Of a stretch of DNA of 64,000 nt, positions 45,245-57,165 are shown piece by piece (position 1 is the stretch's first letter; each line of letters starts with the position of its first letter). Under the pieces are notes generated by a model. That model had not been told where the DNA came from. It saw only the letters and a program-made list of their open reading frames with translations, and made no database searches. Location of the stretch: positions 1-64,000 of the forward strand of contig JAUCBJ010005600.1 in NCBI GenBank assembly GCA_032718475.1. Direction: 5' to 3'. Origin of the DNA: Nemertoderma westbladi. Taxonomy: Eukaryota; Xenacoelomorpha; Nemertodermatida; Nemertodermatidae. The position numbers were made by a program, and so were the translations under genes.

Positions 45245-46854
45245 TTATATATGGAGTGGGTGTATGTCTATATTATTTTATCTATTTTATTACATTTTAT
45301 ATGTAAATATTATTATGTACTTTATTATAATCGTTTTATTTAATTTTATTTAGTAAAATGTTATTTTAGAATATTTAGTAGATTAGTGCAATATATTAGT
45401 GTTTATTACGTAATTACATAATATATCTAGTGCGACGGCGAGAAATAATTCTTTTCTCTTTCCTTACTGTCCGTATTATATTATAAATGCGAGACTATAG
45501 TAAGATGACATGTCCGTACTTATTAAAGTACAATAAAGCCACTACTATATTTAAGTATTATTGGTAGGCAGAGTATTAGGAATGCAAAGTTCAGATCCTC
45601 GTGTCTCGGCTAAACCAAGCTCTGGGTAGACCTTGGAAACGACTTGCCTCTTCTCACTGACATTGCTTCGTGCGATATTGCTCTTCTACCTTATAACAAA
45701 TAATACATATAGTAGCGTGATGTCCCTCTAACAGTAGCGTAAATCGCAAATAAATCTGTTAAACTTTTTGACCATCTGTAATTCTAGTCGATTAAGATAT
45801 CGTGGCACCCACCGATATACTTGAAAGACAAATTCTAGAATCAGTGGTTAACGTCCCCAGACAAGTTCTGGAATAAATCGGTGCTCATCCTAAATATTAA
45901 TTTAATATTTATTAAAATCTGTAAAATTCCGATCCTTTAAAATTTCTAGTCAATTAAGATATCGCAGTATTTACCGATATTCTTAGAAGGACTATTTTAT
46001 ATAATTAAGGATCCTAAGTCCCCAGATATGCTCTGGAATAAAATTTGTGTCAATTTAACATCAAATAATAAAATTCACGGGAATAAATCTAAATTCATAT
46101 TCAAATGAATTTCATAAATTGTCATTTTGTGCAATTTATAACATTCCCAAAATTCCAGTAATTAATAGATCATGGGAGCGGAGATTCATATTGAGTGTAC
46201 TAGAGTGCGAGAATCTCCAACATATAGTCAATAGCCGATAAAATTTATAAAATCATGCATAAAGAGGATATTGACAATTAAAGAATTACTATTAAATAGC
46301 ATCCCAGATCTGTATGCATGAGAATTACCCTAATTCTACCGCTAGTTTTCCATAATGTCACCATGGCAACACCCACGCTAGAATTAGAAGCAAGTTAAAG
46401 GAACAACAAAAAGCTTGCCCCATTGCGTAGCATAAGAGTATACATAGCGCACTATTAGTATCCAAGGATACATAGTAATAACGTGACATTCTGGAAGACA
46501 CTGATTAACGGACTAATGGCCTGCATGTGTGCAGTAAGTAATGATTGTATGGAATTTGTGCGTTTATAGGTGAATGTTACTACTAAAGTGTGTTTACAGT
46601 AGCTAATCGCAATTGTAAAGTAGCCCTAACTCTACCGAGATAACCTCAAGTGGATTCAAGCCTTTGGGACGGACAGTGGTGGGACTTGTGCCGGTTATCG
46701 TTGTCGTGCTGTTGCTACATGTTGGCGTAAACACCGCGACGACGGTACATCGGCGCTGAGAAACCCACTGTCCGGGGGCAAAGACTAGTAGGCAGCGACG
46801 CCCGCTTGCCTAAATATTAACTCATACTGATATTAATAAACTCAGATAGCAGAT
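45245..46854 (+). other. Non-coding region between Gag-protease and ORF3
   Basis: AT-rich. A segment of about 130 bp starting TCTAGTCGATTAAGATATCG is present twice (about 45785 and 45949), each copy ending in GGAATAAA. The last 200 bp (about 46650-46830) are GC-rich and conserved in the diverged copy (32790-33010 on the minus strand). Confidence 0.65.
46671..46773 (+). promoter_or_regulatory. Conserved inverted-repeat leader upstream of ORF3
   Basis: GGACAGTGG at 46671-46679 can pair with CCACTGTCC at 46765-46773 across about 85 bases. The diverged copy keeps the same pair (GGACAGTG at 32845-32852 and CCACTGTCC at 32943-32951), although the sequence between has changed. It could be an RNA structure or promoter element for ORF3 expression. 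Confidence 0.4.
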
Positions 46855-48304
46855 ATGACGGAATTGATAGAAGATGACCTTGGTATTAGAGAGCGATATA
46901 CTCTACCTTTACAAGCGTTTGTGGATAGCTTGATACGCGGTGAAGCCGATCCGACTATTAAGGAGGACGATGGTCGTTATATCGAACCGCCGATGTCCCA
47001 GGAACAACTTACGCGTGAATTGGACTATAGAAAATTCACCGCTCGCTATACGAATCGTAATGGTACGTATATGGACTTCTTAACTACCGGCCATCCTACC
47101 GATTTACATGATACGGAAGATGTAGACACCGAAAGGGAAATGGTTCTATTTAAATATCATACCCAGCGGAGTCGTCACGATAAACCGAGAATAGATCACG
47201 AAAATTATATTCGTAACAGACTGGGAAGACGAACCAATATGCCTAGAATCTGAGGAGATTCAGCCTATCGCGCCCGGAACAACGACAACGATTACCTCCT
47301 AGAATGATATCAAGGTCCACAGTGTCTCACTGCGTACGATTATCGCCATGCCAACTATGTTTCTCGGCAACGTTGTCGGTTATGCGCATCGAGAGACCAT
47401 GTTACGCCCATGGACACAAACGTCCGCTGTTCCTATTTCCACGAACAACCGACGATGGAAATTTATTGCGCGTATTACAGACTCAATAACTTGCACATTT
47501 TTGCGGTTTGCCCTCAATTTATGACTCAATGTCACCAGTGTCAACTAAAGGGACGCGCCAGTTTCGATTGCCCTTTTTAATCACGATTTGGAAAGCGTAG
47601 ATGAAATGATCACACTACGTTACATCAGAGCTTGGGAAGCGAACGCTGATTTACATTGTGATTCGCGCCATCGTTATTATCCTGGACGCGCTTACGAAGG
47701 AGTTTATGCGTTCCATCCTTATCTATTCGCTTCTGTCGAACAGAAATCATGCATATCGAGTTACGAACTACTGAAGCGCGTCGGATAATGTATTTCCACC
47801 AAGTTCGTATGCAAATTTCTCAGGAGGGTTAATCCTAGCAACCTTCATTCCTATAACTTAATCAGTTATATCCGTCAGGACCCGGACTATGGAGACTTAT
47901 TTGTTAACTCATACCCCGAGTTACAGGAAGTATATCGACGGCCTTACGAATACCGAGCCCGCGAATGCGAGTTGGAAAGAACCATTAAACCAAGGAAGTT
48001 TCTAACTGCCTATGGTCCACCCACGGCCCTCGTTCAGACCACTCGTAAAGGACCCGTAAGAGCGGCTGTCTTGAAACGAGCTCTCAAAGCCGTTAGACCC
48101 CTCTCCCCGGACGTTGATGTCAATCAACCCGGTACTTCGACCGGCGGATATACCGATCGTAATCCCATACCTTCTGATGCAATCATATTGCACCCTTCAC
48201 CCAGGAGTTATAGCCCTCCTCGTAAAGTGTCTCGCCCCAAAGAGAAAAGGACTCTTGCTAGCTTTAAAAAACTGCGTAAACGCCGTCCGCGCAAGAAAGA
48301 CTAA
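46855..48304 (+). pseudogene. BEL/Pao accessory ORF (ORF3), young copy, several frameshifts
   Basis: Begins MTELIEDDLGIRERYTLPLQ and is open to 47253, including ELDYRKFTARY and NGTYMDFLTTGHP. Frames then break at about 47240, 47500-47600 and 47830. The C-terminal part is open at 47972-48304, ending KKLRKRRPRKKD. A Cys-rich stretch at about 47365-47575 (CRLCASRD, FMTQCHQCQLKG) may bind zinc. It lies directly upstream of the purine tract and LTR, the place of env or accessory genes in retroelements, but has no membrane segment. It shares start, order and basic tail with 31240-32764. The young element is thus already defective for this ORF, and the protein may be supplied by another copy, if needed. 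Confidence 0.7.
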
Positions 48305-48374
48305 CTGTTTAGAGTATTTTTATATTTTAGAAACTGTGATTTTGTATATTTTATAGACTTAAATCCCATTTTCT

Positions 48375-48382
48375 GGGAGCGG
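48375..48382 (+). promoter_or_regulatory. Polypurine tract GGGAGCGG
   Basis: Purine-rich stretch (one C) immediately before the TGTAAAAG start of the second LTR, conserved in the diverged copy. It is the expected plus-strand primer site. Confidence 0.6.
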
Positions 48383-49582
48383 TGTAAAAGCTTTTGTGGG
48401 ATAACTGATTCATTTGCTTTGCTAACCAGTTCCCCCCAGTCGCTGAATACTCTAAAAAGGGATATCCAGCTAGAGTAATGCAAGCTACCGGCTGATTGGC
48501 TGATTTGCTGTGCGAAGGGATCTGGGTGCTGTTCGATCGGCCAACCAGCTTAGGGAGGTTGCCTCAGCCCTGCTGTCCGTGTCGGCCAATGGAATTTGAG
48601 TGGGCGTTGATTTTGACCTATCCCAGAGCTACTGAACTGAATTTCCTATCTGTATGCTCATCCTCTGTGTTGGACGGGAGCTTCGGGGAATAAGGGTAGT
48701 TGGTATCCTCGTATATTTATGTAGTCACATGTTTCTGTTGTTGTGTTCCCATTTTTCGCCATAACACCGGCTTTTGGAACAACTCTAGCAAAAACTGCTT
48801 AGATTATAGAAAGTATAACTGTTACCGGCGGTGTTACCTCACTTAATTTAACGGCACGGCACGGACTTTAATTACTAATCATATTGTTTGTACTGCTATT
48901 TACCGTCAGTTATTAATTGTATCGATTTGTTGATGAAATATTGTCATTTGGAGAATATTGATAAATCACCCAAATTTCCCAATTTCTTGATACACTACAG
49001 GTTAGAGAGACAGGCTATATATAACAATTCCGATTTATATCAATGTGGTGTGTATTGAATCTAATGTTATTTAGTAGACACTACCTGAGTCAATTGCTGT
49101 TCTCTTTATGTGTGATCAAATATACTGACGGTCGGCAGAATAGTGTGCATGATTGTGAGTGTGACTGGTGACTGGTAACAAAGCATTTCCTAAAGAATGC
49201 GCCTTATACTTTAATCATAAGCCTTATCGTTGCGTTTAGTATAAGTCCTAGCTCTGTTTAAATAGATAGAGCGCCACGTCCTAAAGGAACTGTTAATATT
49301 TCCCGAAAGTTAATAATATCTGTCAGAAATTACATATTAGCGATCAATCGAATAATACAGTAGGCTTACACTGCAACCTTACACTGCAATAATAAAATCT
49401 AAGCATCCGAATTCAGCCTCCCGGGTGTATCCATCGGGTGAATGATCGCGCATGGGCTGGCTTCGGCTAATGTTTTGTTTATTAGCATAAAATATTGTCG
49501 TATGCTAAAGGTGTGTTAATTAACTAAAAGACATATAAATTTTGGCAGGTTAAACTGCTAAAGGTCTTCAAAAGCGCGAACA
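48383..49582 (+). repeat. Second (middle) LTR
   Basis: Offset exactly 11160 bp from the 5' LTR and identical by eye except one base near 49030. It is not the terminal LTR: 1088 bp of leader sequence follow it. Confidence 0.9.
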
Positions 49583-50670
49583 GTAACAGTTATCGATCTT
49601 ATTGCAGTAAGCAATAAGGTTGCAAAATACCGTAGTGACCGGTAAACCTGAACCGGTACTTCTGTAGGTCTGTAGGCCCAACTGTCCTAGCCGGTACTGC
49701 TGTATAAGTACATTAGTATTATTCGAATTTGATTAGTGCTTACCGGTAGGCTGTTTAAGAGATTAGGGACTGTACACCCCTTGTTTCTTTTGGAGCTTAC
49801 TTATTTCTGTCGGTTTTATTTCCTAGTAAGTTAATATTGAGCTGAAGACGTGTAAGTCTGCTCAGATTGTTCAGATAATTGTAGGCTGAGTTGCTGTCTG
49901 ACTGTTGTTGAGTTTGGAGAGATTGCGGCGTGTGTAGAGTTTGTCTGATAAAGTACCGTTAGTAAGTTGGGGCAGCCATATGCTGTAAGGTCAATACCCT
50001 CTTAAAGAATAAGTCGTACTACCGTGTTAGAACGCATACTAACTAACAGTTTCAGAATCTGCATATACTGTAGTTTATTTAGGCTTGATCGTGGTCTGCC
50101 AGCATTTTGGCCTGTGTTTGTTTGTGTAGTCTGTTCAGGTACCGTAATAGTTATTACTCAAATATTTTGTAGGCTGGATTGTTGTCTAGCTATTCTTAGG
50201 TCTGAAGGGATTGCTGCGTGTGTAGAGTTTGTCTGATAAAGTGCCGTTAGTAAGTTGGGGCAGCCATATGCTGTAAGGTCAATCCCCTCTTAAAGAATAA
50301 GTCGTACTACCGTGTTAGAACGCATACTAACTAACAGTTTCAGAATCTGCACATACTGTAGTTTGTTTAGGCTTGATAGTAGTCTGCCAGCGTTTGGTTT
50401 GTATTTTGTTTGAGTATTCTGTACGGGTAGCGTAATATTTATTATTCAGAGTTTATGCGATTATTCGCAACATTCATGTCCCCAAGTTTATCCCTACAGT
50501 AATTGTGCTTGTTATACATACCGTTATAGTTAAATTAACCCCGGTACTACACGGGCTGCTTGGCGTAGGACAAGACTGGTGACTTTGTGCTCTGGTCACT
50601 CCAGCAGATGCCGTGGTTCTTTTAACTGTTCAAGTATATTTAACTACTGATTATTTGTTATACCGGTACT
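49583..50670 (+). repeat. Second copy of the 5' leader, partial
   Basis: Matches 38423-39510 with one visible difference (about 50120). It ends at TACCGGTACT, where sequence jumps to the LTR 3' stub. Confidence 0.9.
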
Positions 50671-50717
50671 ACCGGTAGGTTAAACTGCTAAAGGTCTTCA
50701 AAAGCGCGAACAGTTTC
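50671..50717 (+). repeat. Third LTR stub and right target-site duplication
   Basis: About 33 bp of LTR 3' end (GGTTAAACTGCTAAAGG...GCGAACA) fused to ACCGGTA, then GTTTC (50713-50717), the partner of 37218-37222, and satellite. The junction shares the word ACCGGTA with the leader, so a microhomology deletion is likely. Confidence 0.8.
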
Positions 50718-51076
50718 TCTTGGCTCGGACTTTCTGTGACCCCCCTGTAGAGACTGTCGTTGTTTATAATGGTAGTTTATCTTGGCTCGGACTCACTGTG
50801 ACCCCCCTGTAGAGACTGTCGTTGTTTATAATGGTAGATTCTCTTGGCTCGGAGTCACTGTGACCCCCCTGTAGAGACTGTCGTTGTTTATAATGGTAGT
50901 TTCTCTTGGCTCGGACTCACTGTGACCCCCCCTGTAGAGACTGTCGTTGTTTAGAGTGGCAGTTTCTCGTGGGTCGGACTCACTGTGACCCCCCTGTAGA
51001 GACTGTCGTTGTTTATAATGGCAGTTTCTCTTGGCTCGGACTCACTGTCGCCCCTCTGTAGAGACTGTCGTTGTTT
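50713..51076 (+). repeat. 62-bp satellite, array 3 (right remnant of array 2)
   Basis: About six units continuing array 2 beyond the BEL/Pao insertion. It stops at GTTTACATTGTTAC. Confidence 0.92.
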
Positions 51077-51121
51077 ACATTGTTACAAAATTTCTAAATC
51101 TCTACAAAATGTTCCATCATC

Positions 51122-51533
51122 CTACTACTACTACTACTACTACTAGGATCGACATGCTGCATTGCAGCTGCATTATATATATATTACATATATATTTAGA
51201 ATGCCCACCCGGCTTATCAACCAAATTGCGCCGCCACAACTCCCTATCACCCATGACATTTGCTGGATCATCGGCATCTTCAAGGCCAGTGTCCTTTAAG
51301 ACGCGTCTTAAGAAAGTCATGGGCTTTCCACCATGTTTATTAACTCCATGGGGGTGCTAAAGCACAAGATTATGTACTGGCTGCTCGTCACGGCGAAAGC
51401 AATGTCCTGCAAAGCGGAGGCGGTTCCGTTTAAGTGCCAAGCTATGGGAGACTAATGGAACACCTCCAATGTTGTTTGTATAGAGTCTGATTGGAGCTGT
51501 GTTTATTGTACTTGATACGGTGAACCCGCGGAA
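51122..51533 (-). mobile_element. RTE 3' fragment
   Basis: (TAG)n end at 51122-51146 followed by the reverse complement of the RTE C-terminal coding region (MTFLRRVLKDTGLEDADDPA). Aligns with 12771-13140 and contains an extra TATATA stretch. 5'-truncated at about 51533. Confidence 0.85.
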
Positions 51534-53061
51534 ACAGCCGTACCGCTAGTCGGTTTGACTTCGGTCAGTACCGTTTGACTTGTTCACGAAAGGCTATTAT
51601 CAAACGCAATGGCAATCTTCTTCAGTCAATCAAGTCGTGGATCGCTCTCATGGATTGAATGAAATGTCTTCAGTAATGCTCTCCGATAATTGGGTATTGT
51701 CTGATATTATAATTTCTGTAGATGAATAGTGCACTCAAGATTTGGTTTATCTGAGACGTGGTAATATGCGAATGAATGATTGCTCGAATGTATTTACAAT
51801 TCAGTTACATTGTTTACATGAAAGGTATTAATTGACACAATTCAATGAATGGCATTCATTTGTCAGTTACTTCTACATCGGAGTCATGCAACATATTTTA
51901 CGTAAGAAAGTAATTAGGCCTAAATTTAATGGAAACATAACATTTTCTGGTTTCGAAATTTTATCGCGAAATTGTAATTGAAAAGGGAGTTGTTCATAGT
52001 GTGCGAAACTACACTACACTCCCCCCATGTCACTTAACATTGACCTTCCGATGTTCTTAGTATTTAACATAACTAAGATAATTATTTTAGAGACCTATAT
52101 AAATATTGACCGCATGTGCACATTTGAACCACAAACTGGTATGAAGCTTATCCTCACTAATTCAGTGACGCATACATGAGTCACTATTAAAAATTGTTTT
52201 AACACGTCAACTATAACAATCTATAGTTTCACAGCACTCACATTGCTATCATTACCATCTGGGAGATTTCCACTTTATCCAAGTGACCACCACCGACGTG
52301 TTAATCAAATTGTTTGATTCCTTTGCCCCTATCCTAGGCTTCCTAAAGCTTGTTGATTGTAAGCAAACGTTCTGCCCGTGTGGATTCGGATTCGAGATAT
52401 TTATTCCATTTGTTGAAGGGGCAATGGTTGGAGGGATTACCTGCTACCTTTATACCTTGTGCTACTTGTGCTACCTTAGGCTACCTTTCTCAATTTGCCA
52501 GATTGGATTACACATCGAACCATTACAAAGAATTAAATCTTGTTGCAGATTACACGTAACCATTAGTAAATCACTAATTAAGGATATTTATTTGATTAAA
52601 AGGACGGATCAGTATTCATGCAACGAACATAGAATATGTAACAAAATCAAAGACAAGGACAACATTATGATCAATATATTATAATTCATCTAACTTTTGA
52701 ACATAAATTACCTCTTTAGCATACTAACGTTTTGTGTTGGTTTCAATGATGAAGGTTTCTAACAATGGTTTTAACATTTAAAATTAATGTTATATATATT
52801 AAAGATATAAATAATAATTATTATTATAATACAGTAATTATTACATTACAGGTAGTAGTTGATTTGTAAAGATTTTATTTCTAGTTGATTTTCTGAGGAT
52901 TTTAACGTTACATTATCTAGTATCAACAAAGATAAATATTTTAAGGATTTAAAATTTATAAACTATTTCAATGTTATTTGAAAGATCTGAAAACTTATAA
53001 ATATTATTATTAATTAATTAGCAGAGTCACAATTATTTCTAAATAATTGCGTAAACCGTGG
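51534..53061. other. AT-rich region without a recognised gene
   Basis: One 133-codon frame (52283-52684, plus) lacks family resemblance and has skewed AT-rich codons, so I do not call it. Two CTACACTCCCCCC-like words lie near 52010. Nothing else recognised. Confidence 0.5.
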
Positions 53062-54450
53062 CATAGGCGTACGGGACGGGGGGCAGAGAGGCGTACGGGA
53101 CGGGGGCAGAGAGGCGTATGGGACGGGGGGCAGAGAGGCATATGGGACGGGGGGCAGAGAGGCATACGGGGCGGGAGGCAGAGAGGCGTGAGGGACGGGG
53201 GGCAGAGAGGCATATGGGATGGGGGGGCAGAGAGGTGTACAGGGTGGGGCAGAGATGTGTACGGGAGGGGGGCAGAGAGGCGTGAGGGACAGGGGGCAGA
53301 GAAGCATATGGGATGGGGGGGCAGAGAGGTGTACGGGGTGGGGCAGAGAGGTGTACGGGAGGGGGGCAGAGAGGCGTGAGGGACGGGGGGGCAGAGAGGC
53401 ATATGGCATGGGGGGCAGAGAGGCATACGGGACGAGAGGCAGAGAGGCGTACAAGACGGGTGGTAGAGAGGCGTGAGGGACGGGGGGCAGAGAGGCATAC
53501 GGGATGGGGGGGGGGGGGGCAGAGAGGCATACGGGACGAGGGGCAGAGAGGCGTACAGGATGGGTGGCAGAGAGGCGTGAGGGACGGGGGCCAGAGAGGT
53601 GTACGGGACTGGGGGCAGAGAGGCATACGGGATGGGGGCAGAGAGGCATACGGGACGAGGGGCAGAGAGGCGTACAGGACGGGTGGCAGAGAGGCGTGAG
53701 GGACGGGGGGCAGAGAGGTGTACGGGACGGGGGGCAGAGAGGCGTACAGGACGGGTGGCAGAGAGGCGTGAGGGGCGGGGGGCAGAGAGGTGTACGGGAC
53801 GGGGGGCAGAGAGGTATACGGGATGGGGGGCAGAGAGGCGTACAGGACGGGGGGGCAGAGAGGCGTGAGGGACGGGGGGAGAGGCATACGGGACGAGGGA
53901 CAGAGTGGCGTACAGGACGGGGGGGGGCAGAGAGGCATGAGGGACGGGGGGATAGGCATACGGGATGGGGGGGCAGAGAGGCGTACGGGGCGGGGGCAGA
54001 GAGGCGTGAGGGACGGTGGGCAGCAGAGAGGCATACGGGATGGGGGGCAGAGAGGCATACAGGACGAGAGGCAGAGAGGCGTACAAGACGGGTGGCAGAG
54101 AGGCGTGAGGGACGGGGGGCAGAGAGGCATACGGGATGGGGGGCAGAGAGGCATACGGGACGAGGGGCAGAGAGGCGTACAGGACGGGTGGCAGAGAGGC
54201 GTGAGGGACGGGGGCCAGAGAGGTGTACGGGAATGGGGGCAGAGAGGCATACGGGATGGGGGGGCAGAGAGGCATACGGGACGAGGGGCAGAGAGGCGTA
54301 CAGGACGGGTGGCAGAGAGGCGTGAGGGGCGGGGGGCAGAGAGGTGTACGGGACGGGGGGCAGAGAGGCATACGGGACGGGGGGTAGAGAGGCGTACAGG
54401 ACGGGTGGCAGAGAGGCGTGAGGGATGGGGGGCAGAGAGGCAATTGGCTC
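53062..54450. repeat. G-rich minisatellite, unit 24-25 bp
   Basis: About 55 copies of a unit like GGCAGAGAGGCGTACGGGAC followed by a G run. The plus strand is almost entirely purine plus short CGTAC or CATAC breaks. Unit variants (GTACAGGACGGGTGG followed by GTGAGGG) recur in the same order, so blocks of several units have been amplified together. Long frames on both strands are products of the repeat. Confidence 0.95.
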
Positions 54451-56119
54451 CCTGATAATTTCTAGGAGCCGAAATTACAGGCATATGAGGGGCGGAATGT
54501 TTGAGTATTAAAGCGTTTTCTACAGTTACTGCAGAGGTGTCGATCAGTAATGTAAAACCGTAAGTAATTATTTATTATTATTAGTATTTATCAAAGTAAA
54601 TCCTGTAATTGTTTAAAAAGATCAAATTAAATGTGCATAATCTCAAAAAGATTTCCAGACGCAACGCTCGGGAAAAATAACTTTTAATTACACATTAACT
54701 TATATTGTCAATATTCCTAACCTTCCCCTACCCTACATACATAGTCATACTCCCTCCCCCTCCCTCATAATTTACATACTTCGATAGACAGACCAACCAT
54801 ACCTTTGTGTTTTACAACGTAATTTTTAAAAGTTTATACATTTTCACCCACGAAACATTTATCCAACTCCTCTTCCGAAACTTTAATTTTTAATTTTTTT
54901 GTTTTGTTTAGTGGGGGTGGGTGGGTGGCACATTGGCAAAGGGTACGAAAATGTTGTCCTTGCCCGTATGCTTATGAACCCTGGCCTAACAGCCGCAGAA
55001 AACTTTACTCTTAACTTTTTGTTATAACTAAACTTGTAAATTGATCACAATGTAACATCGCCTGCTCTATTCATTACAAGTTGTACAGTAGGTACTTCGT
55101 CCACTGTTCTCATTGGAGGTTGCCAGTAGTAGTTGCTAGTAACCAATAGCAGGAGGGTGAAGCGCCACAATCAGTAATCATCTTACGAACATCATCAAAC
55201 TGGGACGAGCCAAATTGTAAGTCAAGCCTTATTACACGTTATTACTATACAATATTATAGTTCAACATTCAGTCTTTTGAATTGGCATTTTGACCTAGTG
55301 ACCGTCACTTCGACTTCATTAAAACATCATCGTATCATTGAAATAAATTTTTTTATATTTTTTGTTTGTAGTAATAATAATAGAATATATAGAATTTTCA
55401 AATAAAATATGTTTTAAGGGAATAAACGCGAATGAACATTTGATTTGTAATTTTATTAGAATTTCATTGAAATATATTTTACAATGAAGTTATATTTCAG
55501 TAATAAAATAATAATTACTGGCTGTTTTTTAGAATCCCATTCAACTTAGAACGACAATAGTCCTGCTCCGGATAATATCATGTAAAAATCAAATTCGTAA
55601 AACCTCCCCCCCCCCCCCCCCCCCACCCTGATGGGGCGATAATTCTCTTACTCCCTTCCCATTAACTGTGTCAATTAACTCGAAAACCCTTCACAGCCAT
55701 GCTAACATTTAGCACCCGATCCGAATGGGTTGTCGTCATTTAGCTACAAATACATAGATGCATGGTGCGAAACAAAACAAAGTATAATATTGATTATATA
55801 ACTACATATAGAATTGACATCTGTGCAGAACATCCCGTAGGGAACATCCCGTAGGGAACATCCCCGGGTTATCATTTTATTGATCACCTCGTAAAGGCAG
55901 TGTAGAATTAATCATAGGTCTACATATAGTAGTAGTAGTAAGTTTATTGACAATTGGAATAATTTACAGAACGAAACAACACGCGACGCACCGAGTTAAT
56001 AAATACCTATATTAATACTACTATAATGCCATACCTGCTGCATTGAATCTGCATATTGAGATGCTATGCTGGGTTAACAGAAATATTTTTACCACCACCA
56101 TGCAATCCACAATTGCCAA
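54451..56119. other. Spacer, no gene recognised
   Basis: A C run at about 55604-55624. CCAAT-type words and a GTAAGT near 55060-55225 could be a promoter with a first-exon donor, but there is no coding support. The stretch AACATCCCGTAGGG is repeated at 55829-55865. Confidence 0.4.
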
Positions 56120-57165
56120 GTCCAATGCAGCGTGCATTAATAATGCTATGCCGCTTATCAACAAAGTAGCACTGCCACAACTCCTTATCCCCCATGACTT
56201 TCGAGAGATTATTCCCATCTTCAAGGCCAGTGTCCTTTAAGATGCGTCTCAAGAAAGTCATGGGCTGTGGACCATGCTTATTCGCTCCATGAGGCTGCCA
56301 AAGTACAAGATTATGCACTGGCTTGACCTCACGGCGAAAGCAATGTCCTGCAAAGCGGAGGCGACTTTGTTCTAGTGTCAAGCTTGGGGGAACCAATGAG
56401 ACACCTCCAATGTTATATAGTGTCTGGTTGGAGATGTTTACTATTATACTTGACACAGCGAACCTGACGTAGCATTCTTGAGAATGTGAAATCCAGTGAT
56501 TTAGTGTCATCAGCAGTTAGAGCCCAGCATGGACTCCCATAGAGGAGTACTGGAACTACTGCTGCTCTAAATAATCGGACCTTAACTTTCCGAGTAATTC
56601 TATGTGACTTCCAAATCCTGGAATGTCTATTCAAGGCTGCCCATGCCTTTCCCTTGCGTATTTGAAGGTTCCCACCTGACTTCCGGATCCATGATCCCAG
56701 GTAACATAAGTCGTCCACATGCTCAAGCATAGCATCCTTTGAGCTTATGCTCATCCGGTCAGAGTCTTTTCTGAGGACTTTCAAAGTTACTGTCACAATT
56801 TTGAGTCTACTTGGAGTTAACAAAAAGACCAACACTAGAAGCAGCATGTTCTAATGAGCTGAGGAGCCGTTGGGCTCCCTCTAATGATTCTGAGAGTACT
56901 CCTAAGTCATCAGCAAAGTCTAGATCCGGTAGGTACTTGGCGGATTTCCTCGACTTCTGGAGCCAGTAGGTGGAGTTTCCATCACCCCATCATCATTATG
57001 ATGATCTAAGGTTATGCGTAGAACATAGTCAACCACAATAATGAACAAGAATGGTGCAAGTTTGTCTCCCTAGAGGACGCCCCATAACACTTCAAATGGT
57101 TCTGTGTCACCATCAACAGTAGCCACAAATGTCGTTGAACCATCGTATACTGATCTGACTGCTCT
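56120..57165 (-). mobile_element. RTE fragment, RT C-terminal half
   Basis: Aligns with 12800-13830 of the RTE. The minus strand encodes, in broken frames, the region from after motif A to the C-terminus (LEHVDDLCYLGSWIRKSGG, RLRFAGHCFRREVKPVHNL). It has many small indels, so it is older than the copy at 12771. Confidence 0.85.

Larger units (their letters stand above)
37223..50712 (+). mobile_element. Young BEL/Pao LTR retrotransposon, tandem-LTR and pol-deleted
   Basis: Order: LTR (37223-38422), leader (38423-40596), gag-like ORF, gag-protease ORF lacking RT, non-coding 1.6 kb, accessory ORF3, purine tract, LTR (48383-49582), repeat of the leader (49583-50670) and a short piece of LTR 3' end (50671-50712). 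A 5-bp duplication flanks the whole. The two complete LTRs plus leaders are identical by eye except at about 37870/49030 and 38960/50120. The insertion or its tandem duplication is therefore recent. No tRNA primer-binding site starting TGG is obvious after the LTR. Confidence 0.9.

Noticed and set aside
30023-48304. Inverted copies at 31.2-32.8 and 46.9-48.3 kb as terminal inverted repeats of one giant transposon
   Set aside because: Each is followed by its own purine tract and LTR, and they are far too diverged from each other compared with the near-identical direct LTRs. They are two separate BEL/Pao insertions.
52283-52684. 133-codon plus-strand frame
   Set aside because: No recognisable domain, AT-driven composition, no promoter or conserved neighbour. 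Left as unassigned.
53010-54484. Open frames of 200-480 codons on both strands rich in Pro/Ser/Leu or Arg/Gly
   Set aside because: They lie wholly in the 24-25-bp minisatellite, exist in several frames at once, and simply reflect a stop-free repeat.
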